Origin: Candidatus Woesearchaeota archaeon
GTDB lineage: Archaea; Nanobdellota; Nanobdellia; Woesearchaeales; GW2011-AR4
DNA length: 6,533 bases
Assembly (NCBI GenBank): GCA_030631975.1
Contig: DAOVKD010000039.1
Location: 1 to 6,533, forward strand
Direction: 5' to 3'
Below are positions 1-4,979 of this stretch, in pieces. Positions within the stretch are counted from its first letter, which is position 1. Each line of letters begins with the position of its first letter. The notes beneath the pieces were generated by a model that saw nothing but the letters and a program-made list of their open reading frames with translations, ran no database searches and had not been told where the DNA came from. Both the position numbers and the translations under genes were made by a program.

Positions 1-833
1 ACATAGACCTCTATAAAGGCTGCAACAAGAAGGAATGCCAGTGAAATCAGCAGGAGTTCAGAAACATCAAAAAGAATATGTGAAAAATTTTTGTCTTTAT
101 AATGTTTTTTTATTATAGCGACAGAGATTATGCCTCCTGCTAAACCTCCATAAAAATATGCAAGTATTTCCGGGGCTCCATGCAGAACATATTTAAGAAG
201 TCCTATTGATGCCACATTAAAATAGCTTGAAAATTTCTCAAATCCTACAACGCCGGCATATTGGCTTAGGTTAGACCTTATAAAATTGCCTATAGCAGCA
301 CCTATAACACTCGCATTCCAAGTCAAAATAAAAATTGCTCCTGCCCCATAAACAAAAGCAAAGAATACTGCAAACGACAAAACCTTGATATTGTTAAGAA
401 GTATTTTGGAAAATGTAGAAAATTGCTGGTAAGCGTTTCCAGACACCTGATTATTAATCGCTTGTATTGTGGCAGTTTGCTTATCAAAAACAAAGTTTAA
501 AGATTCAGAAGGCAAGAAAACATACCATGTTACAAAAGACAGAGTTATACCTAAAAAAAGAAACATCAAAAAAACAACTGCCTTATTATGCTCTTTTAAA
601 AGAGCACTCTCCCGGGATATTGCTAAATCCTTGCTCTCTTCAAGCTTCATTGTATTATAAACTATAGGCAAGCACGCCATAACTGTAAAAAATACCATTA
701 TTAAGCTTGCCTGTTCCTTAAAAATCCACAAAGACAGCAGTATAGCTATAGATGAGTAAAGAAAGCCTATAAAGAACATCTCCCAAGGCTCCTTTTCAGC
801 CTTTAAAGGGTTCAGTAAAGATTCTAATACCAT
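1..833 (-). CDS. SpoIIM/DUF95-family integral membrane protein (3' end cut by window edge)
   Basis: This is an uninterrupted reading frame running off the left edge, with about 277 codons in the window counted from the ATG at 833. The protein starts MVLESLLNPLKAEKEPWEMF and is strongly hydrophobic. Counting from an alternative ATG at 842, likely membrane segments lie near residues 23-41, 45-62, 89-110, 153-187, 222-245 and 260-280. Family marks of SpoIIM/DUF95 that I recognise are the glycine-rich helix YGAGAIFILTWNASVIGAAI (about 165-184) and the HGAPEILAYFYGGLAGG segment (about 221-237). Bacterial SpoIIM works in peptidoglycan remodelling during engulfment; archaeal members have no established role, so no specific function is claimed. 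The last visible helix (LLISLAFLLVAAFIEVY) looks like the usual final segment, so probably only a few residues are missing. An in-frame ATG at 842, three codons upstream, has an AAGGTG motif in front of it. I prefer 833 because a TATA-like box sits about 27 bases upstream. The gene is divergent from aIF2-beta. Confidence 0.85.
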   Translation of the reverse strand, partial: MVLESLLNPLKAEKEPWEMFFIGFLYSSIAILLSLWIFKEQASLIMVFFTVMACLPIVYNTMKLEESKDLAISRESALLKEHNKAVVFLMFLFLGITLSFVTWYVFLPSESLNFVFDKQTATIQAINNQVSGNAYQQFSTFSKILLNNIKVLSFAVFFAFVYGAGAIFILTWNASVIGAAIGNFIRSNLSQYAGVVGFEKFSSYFNVASIGLLKYVLHGAPEILAYFYGGLAGGIISVAIIKKHYKDKNFSHILFDVSELLLISLAFLLVAAFIEVY

Positions 834-848
834 GGCTTGCATAGAATA

Positions 849-864
849 CACCTTGTTTATATAT
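849..864 (-). promoter_or_regulatory. TATA-like box and possible ribosome binding site of the SpoIIM-like gene
   Basis: Read on the minus strand, ATATATAAA (864-856) is a good archaeal box A. Its centre is about 27 bases before the ATG at 833, the spacing expected if transcription begins at or next to that codon (leaderless). Immediately downstream, AAGGTG (854-849) lies 6 bases before the alternative ATG at 842 and could act as a Shine-Dalgarno site if transcription begins further upstream. The two signals favour different starts, and sequence alone does not settle it. Confidence 0.5.
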
Positions 865-895
865 TTTTTTAAATGCCGCAGCAACAATAATTAAG

Positions 896-904
896 TTTAA
901 ATAT
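896..904 (+). promoter_or_regulatory. TATA-like box A of the aIF2-beta gene (leaderless promoter)
   Basis: TTTAAATAT is centred about 26 bases upstream of the aIF2-beta ATG at 926, which is the box A to start-site distance in archaea. The bases between (AATACCAACAAAC just before the ATG) contain no Shine-Dalgarno-like purine run. The transcript is therefore probably leaderless, starting at or very near the A of the ATG. The box is nearly palindromic (ATATTTAAA on the other strand), so it could also recruit TBP for minus-strand transcription. The call rests on composition and spacing only. Confidence 0.55.
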
Positions 905-925
905 GAACAATAAATACCAACAAAC

Positions 926-1345
926 ATGGAAGAATACAAAAAGCTTTTAGAGAAGGTAAGGAAAGAGTTACCTGAGCATGTTTTCCAGAAAGAAAGGTTT
1001 GAAATACCCAAAGCAAGAGGCCATATACAGGGTAATAGAACAGTAATAAGCAACTTTCTACAGATAGCAGATGCCCTTGGCAGAGAACCTGAAAGCATGT
1101 TAAAGTTCATATTAAGGGAGTTGGCAACACCCGGAGAAATAAAAAAGAGCGGAAGTGTTATAATGGGAACTAAAGTCCCTGCATCCAGGATTAATGAAAA
1201 GATAAAGCAGTATGCTAATTCTTATGTATTCTGTTACGAGTGCGGCAAACCAGACACAAAAATAGAGAAAGAAGGAAACTTTAGTTTTCTGAAATGCACT
1301 GCATGCGGAGCAAGGCATGCTGTAAAGTCAAAGGTAAGGTTATAA
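926..1345 (+). CDS. eif2b: Translation initiation factor 2 subunit beta (aIF2-beta)
   Basis: The protein is 139 residues, the normal length for archaeal aIF2-beta. It is one subunit of heterotrimeric aIF2 (alpha, beta, gamma), which in archaea carries methionylated initiator tRNA to the small ribosomal subunit in the cytoplasm; beta contacts gamma through its N-terminal helix. Visible here are an N-terminal helix (residues 3-15, YKKLLEKVRKELP) and a central alpha/beta domain with the family signature around residues 36-69 (GNRTVISNF, ALGRE, then LKFILRELATPG). A C-terminal zinc ribbon has C103-x2-C106 and C124-x2-C127. All four zinc ligands are present. The start is fixed by the family N-terminus and by a box A 26 bases upstream. 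There is no Shine-Dalgarno site, consistent with a leaderless message. The gene is transcribed alone, divergent from the SpoIIM-like gene and convergent with DP2. An in-frame acidic 11-codon stretch follows its TAA stop (separate entry). Confidence 0.97.
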   Translation: MEEYKKLLEKVRKELPEHVFQKERFEIPKARGHIQGNRTVISNFLQIADALGREPESMLKFILRELATPGEIKKSGSVIMGTKVPASRINEKIKQYANSYVFCYECGKPDTKIEKEGNFSFLKCTACGARHAVKSKVRL

Positions 1346-1381
1346 TCAGACGATTTGGATTTTGATATAGAGGAGTTCTAA
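1346..1381. other. 36-base convergent gap between aIF2-beta and DP2
   Basis: The gap separates the stop codons of two converging genes. There is no stem-loop and no long T-tract on either strand, so both transcripts probably end inside the neighbouring gene and overlap as antisense. On the plus strand a TTTTCCTTTTCC run at 1413-1424, inside the DP2 coding region, is the nearest pyrimidine-rich candidate for terminating aIF2-beta transcription. Read in the aIF2-beta frame, the gap encodes SDDLDFDIEEF followed by TAA at 1379-1381, which abuts the DP2 stop codon exactly. Confidence 0.6.
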
Positions 1382-4300
1382 CTACCCAAACCATCTGCCA
1401 AGCCCTTCCTGCTTTTCCTTTTCCTTGCCAAACATGCTTTCCACACCTCTTTTGGTGAGTTCAAGGCTTTGCTTCAAATATGCAGGCAGGTTATATTTAT
1501 CCGCCAGCGATATTGCCGGCTCGAGATACTTTATTATAGAGCCTTCAGATATTGTAAAAATAATTCTTCCGCCGCACTTTAAGCACTTCCCTACAAGCGG
1601 AGGCCTGCGATATTTTTCATTGCATGTGCTGCATCTGAATTGCTGCATCGAGAACTTTCTTAAGTTTCCTTTTATGTCCCTAATAAGATGTTTCTCTATC
1701 ACCAATCTAGCCACATCCGATTCATCGACAGCCCTTATTTTATCCGCTAACTCCATTTGCCCCTTGAGTTTTTCTTCCATAGAAGGTATTGTTTTGTAAG
1801 CAGAGCATGTTGCGCCAGCATTTATATCAGAAACATTGTGTGTAAAACCAAAGTTACAATATTGGTCGTCTGTTTCTAATCTTTTGCCGAACTGCTCAAT
1901 TTCAACTTCCCGCGGTTGTTTAAAGTTCATACAAGCTTCATAAAATTCCAGGGGATACTTCCAGCACACATCTAAATCAAAAACCATATCGTCCACTTCT
2001 GCAGGTATTAGCTTAGATGTTAAAACTAATGGCGCATCTTGCGTAGATCCCCTCTTATCCGGAAGATATTGCTTTGAGAAATTGAGCAAAACATCCATAA
2101 GCAGCGTTACTGAAGCTTCATCCCCATCACAATCTCTTCTAGTAGCGGCATGAAACATTGGATTAGCAAAAAATCCCTGAGTCCTTGAGAATCCTATGAC
2201 CCTCCCTACAACCGCCGCAGACGTATGCGGGGCAAGAACCGCAACTAATGTTCCTAACAGGTCTTTTTCTGACTTCATATTATAGAATTTATCAAGTTTG
2301 TAGAACTCTTTTAGCATATCATCAACAAAAAAAGCAGCTTTCAAAAGAATTTTATCTGCTCCTAACTCCGGGCTTTCATTACACGCAGGCAATATTATAT
2401 CTTGAGGCATGAGCCCAAGTATTTGATCCTCATTTGCAAGTTCAACACCAAAAACATCTTTTTTGTAACCCATCCCCCTAAGCTTTTCGACAGGGGCGTT
2501 TATTTCCTTGGGTTTAAAGTGCGTTATGGGAAGTTGAGTCATATCATACCTTATTGTCCCCTCTTTATTGACGCAAAGATCGTACCTTGCCCTAAAAAGA
2601 CCTTTTATGAAATGTTCTGGTATATGATCCTTATTTGAAGTTCCTCTAACCCCTTTTATAAGGTCTGGGTATGTCTTAATATTGAGTTTTTTTAAATAGC
2701 TGTCAAAATAATTTTTGATGTTTATTGTCTGTTTTGTGTAAGTTGCCGCATATCCATGCTTGCACTCTTTGCTGTCTACTAATCCGCATGTGTTGCAGTA
2801 ATATCTTCTTTTTGTTTTCCTGCCGCATACCTCACATACACTAAGGATTGTTTTTTTGCTGCACTTTTCACAATAAAAAAGGGGAAATTCTGCTGTTATC
2901 TTATTGCCCTCAAAAGTGCTTTGGAACGACCTTAATCTTCCTCCTTCCTCACCTATAGGAAATAAAACATGCGGGCTCCCAGTCAATTTTCTCATTTTGG
3001 CTTTCTCTGGCCTGCCCATTCTAGCGCCAATAAAAATCCCGGATTTGTCTTTGATCTCCACCCCAGAAATCCTATTTACAAGGGAAAGGCCATCAAGATT
3101 TTTATTTGTTTCCTGGTCTGTTCCGGTTATACCTTTTTCTGCGTTCTTCTTTAAATTAAAGATTTCAGAAATAGTATAGGCATCGTCATCTTCAATAACT
3201 ATAAACTCGTTGTTTGCAACCAGATGCGGAACACCCAACTTGTCAAGAATCAATTTTAAATGCTCATCATAAGTGATGATCACTTTTGTCACAGCATCTT
3301 CATTTGAGGTTAATCTCGAGTCAGCAATATGTTCTGATAAATCAGAAAATTCCTCTGCAGATATAAGTTTCCAGTGGTATGTGTATTTTGGATGTAATGG
3401 AGCATTTATTTTTCTTGATATTATGAATGCTGTTTTTGCGTTTACTTTAGTGTCTATTGGGTCTTTGAACAGCCTTTCCAGAAAGGTTTTTTCAATTTCT
3501 ACTAGAGATGCTAATTTTTCCATGTCTAGGGCCCCAAATGTGTTTACAACAGCACGCTCAACCTCTAAACCCCACCACTCCTCACAGTAACCTGGAGGAA
3601 GTAATGTGTGCTCTCTGTTGTAGAAGTCCCCATAACTTATCAAGATGTCCCCTAAAAATAATATCTCGCTTATCTCATCTGTTACTTTTTTTGCAATCTT
3701 CTCGTCATCCAGCCTTAGAACCCTGCCATCCTGTAATTTTACAATGGGCCCCTCAATACTATCACAAACTGTTACTGCTGTTGCTTTCCCGGGTCTTTCT
3801 ATCTTAAGTTGTGTGCCTGTTGCCAGATATTTTTTTAATATATGCATAGTGGACGGATGTATTGATGTTGCGGAATAACCAGAAACTCTGCTTCTTCCAT
3901 ACCTTAACCTAAATCCGCCGTCTGCTAAGGGGTATGTCAAAACAGGCCTTCCTGCTACTAAGTCTTCAATAAAAGTATATACTGGAAGCACCCTATCTGT
4001 ACTTAGTTCATCTTTCGCTTTAATCTTTTTTTGCAAAGAAATAAAATGTTCTAGGAAAGACCAGTGCCCAAGTTCAAAATCATCTGACCATCTGGAGATT
4101 GAGCCAAAAAGTTTTGATGCCTTTTGCGCTACACATTCCCCCAACACAAGACAGCAGCCGCTCCTTATTTTGTTTGTTTCAATTCTCTCCAGATCTTTGT
4201 AATTAGATACTTCTATCTTCTCGGAAGGGTCTCCATCTATCTGGACAGGTAAATTTTTAACAAGAAACCTTATCTCTTTCTCACTAGGTAAATATTGTAA

Positions 4301-4906
4301 ATTTGTGACCCTCTCATGATAATCATTAAGTTCTGTTACCATTCTCCTTATTTCTTTTTCTGTGGCATCATACACCCCATAACCCTTCTTTTTTCTTATA
4401 TAATCTGCTATAACCACAGAAAGGGCCCCTGCTGTCCCGCCAGCACTTCTTATTGGGCCTGAATACATCAAACAAAAATATTCTTTTCCGTCCTTCCTCT
4501 TTTTCAATTTTAATTCTACAAACCCCTCTAATGGGCTTGAAACCACCCCTAATGTCAAGTATGCCAGCCCAACCCTTATGCCTGCTTCCATTGCTTTTAT
4601 TTTATCTTCAAATTTACAGAACTTTTCATTAACAACTTCCAGAGATATAGAAAGAGCTACCCTCCAGTCTAATTTCCCATATTTTTTTTCTATTTGTTGT
4701 ATCCTCTTTGACAGTCCTGAATTTATAATATCAGGTATTACTACTCCTATCAAACCTTCTACTCTCTCAGCCATGTTTTTAGCAATGGGCACACACACTT
4801 GTTCTTCAGGATCAAATCCCAGCTTTCTTGCTTTGTTTGCTACTTTATACGTGGCTGTGACTTCTTTTTCTATTTCCTTGAAATAATTGTTGATCTCTTC
4901 TTTCAT
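1382..4906 (-). CDS. polC: DNA polymerase D large (catalytic) subunit DP2
   Basis: This is the catalytic subunit of archaeal PolD, 1174 residues from the ATG at 4906, within the intein-free family range. It polymerises DNA at the replication fork together with DP1. Conserved blocks in order are: N-terminal ARKLGFDPEEQV and AKNMAERVEGLIG; GPIRSAGGT (from residue 150); LVAGRPVLTYPLADGGFRLR; GTQLKIERPGKA; GARMGRPEKAK (from 627, double-psi barrel region); RRDCDGDEAS with catalytic aspartates D927 and D929; and PDKRGSTQDAPLVLTSKL. Zinc modules are C679/C682/C691/C694, C704/C707/C715 with H717 as possible fourth ligand, and C1092/C1095/C1108/C1111. The C-terminus QEGLGRWFG is a PCNA-interacting PIP box. 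The frame can be extended to a TTG at 4942, but ATG 4906 has a GAGG site 5 bases upstream and gives the family-like N-terminus MKEEINNYFKEIEKEV. It lies 73 bases behind DP1 on the same strand. Its name should not be confused with bacterial PolC. Confidence 0.97.
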   Translation of the reverse strand: MKEEINNYFKEIEKEVTATYKVANKARKLGFDPEEQVCVPIAKNMAERVEGLIGVVIPDIINSGLSKRIQQIEKKYGKLDWRVALSISLEVVNEKFCKFEDKIKAMEAGIRVGLAYLTLGVVSSPLEGFVELKLKKRKDGKEYFCLMYSGPIRSAGGTAGALSVVIADYIRKKKGYGVYDATEKEIRRMVTELNDYHERVTNLQYLPSEKEIRFLVKNLPVQIDGDPSEKIEVSNYKDLERIETNKIRSGCCLVLGECVAQKASKLFGSISRWSDDFELGHWSFLEHFISLQKKIKAKDELSTDRVLPVYTFIEDLVAGRPVLTYPLADGGFRLRYGRSRVSGYSATSIHPSTMHILKKYLATGTQLKIERPGKATAVTVCDSIEGPIVKLQDGRVLRLDDEKIAKKVTDEISEILFLGDILISYGDFYNREHTLLPPGYCEEWWGLEVERAVVNTFGALDMEKLASLVEIEKTFLERLFKDPIDTKVNAKTAFIISRKINAPLHPKYTYHWKLISAEEFSDLSEHIADSRLTSNEDAVTKVIITYDEHLKLILDKLGVPHLVANNEFIVIEDDDAYTISEIFNLKKNAEKGITGTDQETNKNLDGLSLVNRISGVEIKDKSGIFIGARMGRPEKAKMRKLTGSPHVLFPIGEEGGRLRSFQSTFEGNKITAEFPLFYCEKCSKKTILSVCEVCGRKTKRRYYCNTCGLVDSKECKHGYAATYTKQTINIKNYFDSYLKKLNIKTYPDLIKGVRGTSNKDHIPEHFIKGLFRARYDLCVNKEGTIRYDMTQLPITHFKPKEINAPVEKLRGMGYKKDVFGVELANEDQILGLMPQDIILPACNESPELGADKILLKAAFFVDDMLKEFYKLDKFYNMKSEKDLLGTLVAVLAPHTSAAVVGRVIGFSRTQGFFANPMFHAATRRDCDGDEASVTLLMDVLLNFSKQYLPDKRGSTQDAPLVLTSKLIPAEVDDMVFDLDVCWKYPLEFYEACMNFKQPREVEIEQFGKRLETDDQYCNFGFTHNVSDINAGATCSAYKTIPSMEEKLKGQMELADKIRAVDESDVARLVIEKHLIRDIKGNLRKFSMQQFRCSTCNEKYRRPPLVGKCLKCGGRIIFTISEGSIIKYLEPAISLADKYNLPAYLKQSLELTKRGVESMFGKEKEKQEGLGRWFG

Positions 4907-4911
4907 TTTTT

Positions 4912-4915
4912 CCTC
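4912..4915 (-). promoter_or_regulatory. Shine-Dalgarno site that decides the DP2 start
   Basis: The minus strand reads TTTTTGAGGAAAAAATG. GAGG ends 5 bases before the ATG at 4906, a suitable distance for pairing with the 3' end of 16S rRNA. The upstream TTG at 4942 has no comparable purine motif. This favours the shorter DP2 product and indicates leadered translation of the second gene of the operon, in contrast to the apparently leaderless aIF2-beta. Confidence 0.65.
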
Positions 4916-4960
4916 AAAAAAAATGACAGGAAAGCGAGTCAAAATTGTCTGTGGCTTTCC
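4916..4960 (-). terminator. Stem-loop followed by U8 in the DP1-DP2 spacer (terminator or attenuator candidate)
   Basis: On the minus strand GGAAAGC (4960-4954) pairs with GCTTTCC (4935-4929), a perfect 7-bp stem around an 18-base loop. Five bases later comes a run of eight T (4923-4916), and the DP2 GAGG site follows directly. A hairpin followed by a U-run resembles an intrinsic terminator, and U-runs alone can terminate archaeal RNA polymerase. Because it sits between two genes of one complex, partial termination that lowers DP2 relative to DP1, or an RNA processing site, is possible. The stem is short and the loop large, so the structure may be fortuitous. Confidence 0.35.
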
Positions 4961-4979
4961 GCTTCATTCTTGCTTTTAT

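Noticed and set aside
467..667. Plus-strand ORFs of about 60 codons inside the SpoIIM-like gene
   Set aside because: They lie antisense to a well-supported membrane protein frame and show no recognisable motif or start signal; they are shadows of the real gene.
796..1110. Minus-strand ORF of 104 codons spanning the promoter region and the start of aIF2-beta
   Set aside because: It overlaps both the conserved aIF2-beta coding sequence and the SpoIIM-like start in another frame, and its protein has no recognisable features.
1112..1318. Minus-strand 68-codon ORF with several cysteines
   Set aside because: It is the antisense of the aIF2-beta zinc ribbon region; the cysteines come from GCA/ACA-type complement codons rather than a real motif.
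3273..3807. Two overlapping plus-strand ORFs (105 and 99 codons), one ending in a leucine run
   Set aside because: They are antisense to conserved DP2 blocks. The leucine run is the complement of Gln/Lys/Ala-rich DP2 codons, not a signal peptide.
1382..4906. Possible intein in DP2
   Set aside because: The catalytic loop and the other conserved blocks are continuous, with no intein-type insertion, although some DP2 genes carry one.
4907..4942. Twelve-codon N-terminal extension of DP2 from a TTG at 4942
   Set aside because: It starts with a weak codon and no ribosome binding site, whereas ATG 4906 has GAGG at good spacing and yields the family-like N-terminus.
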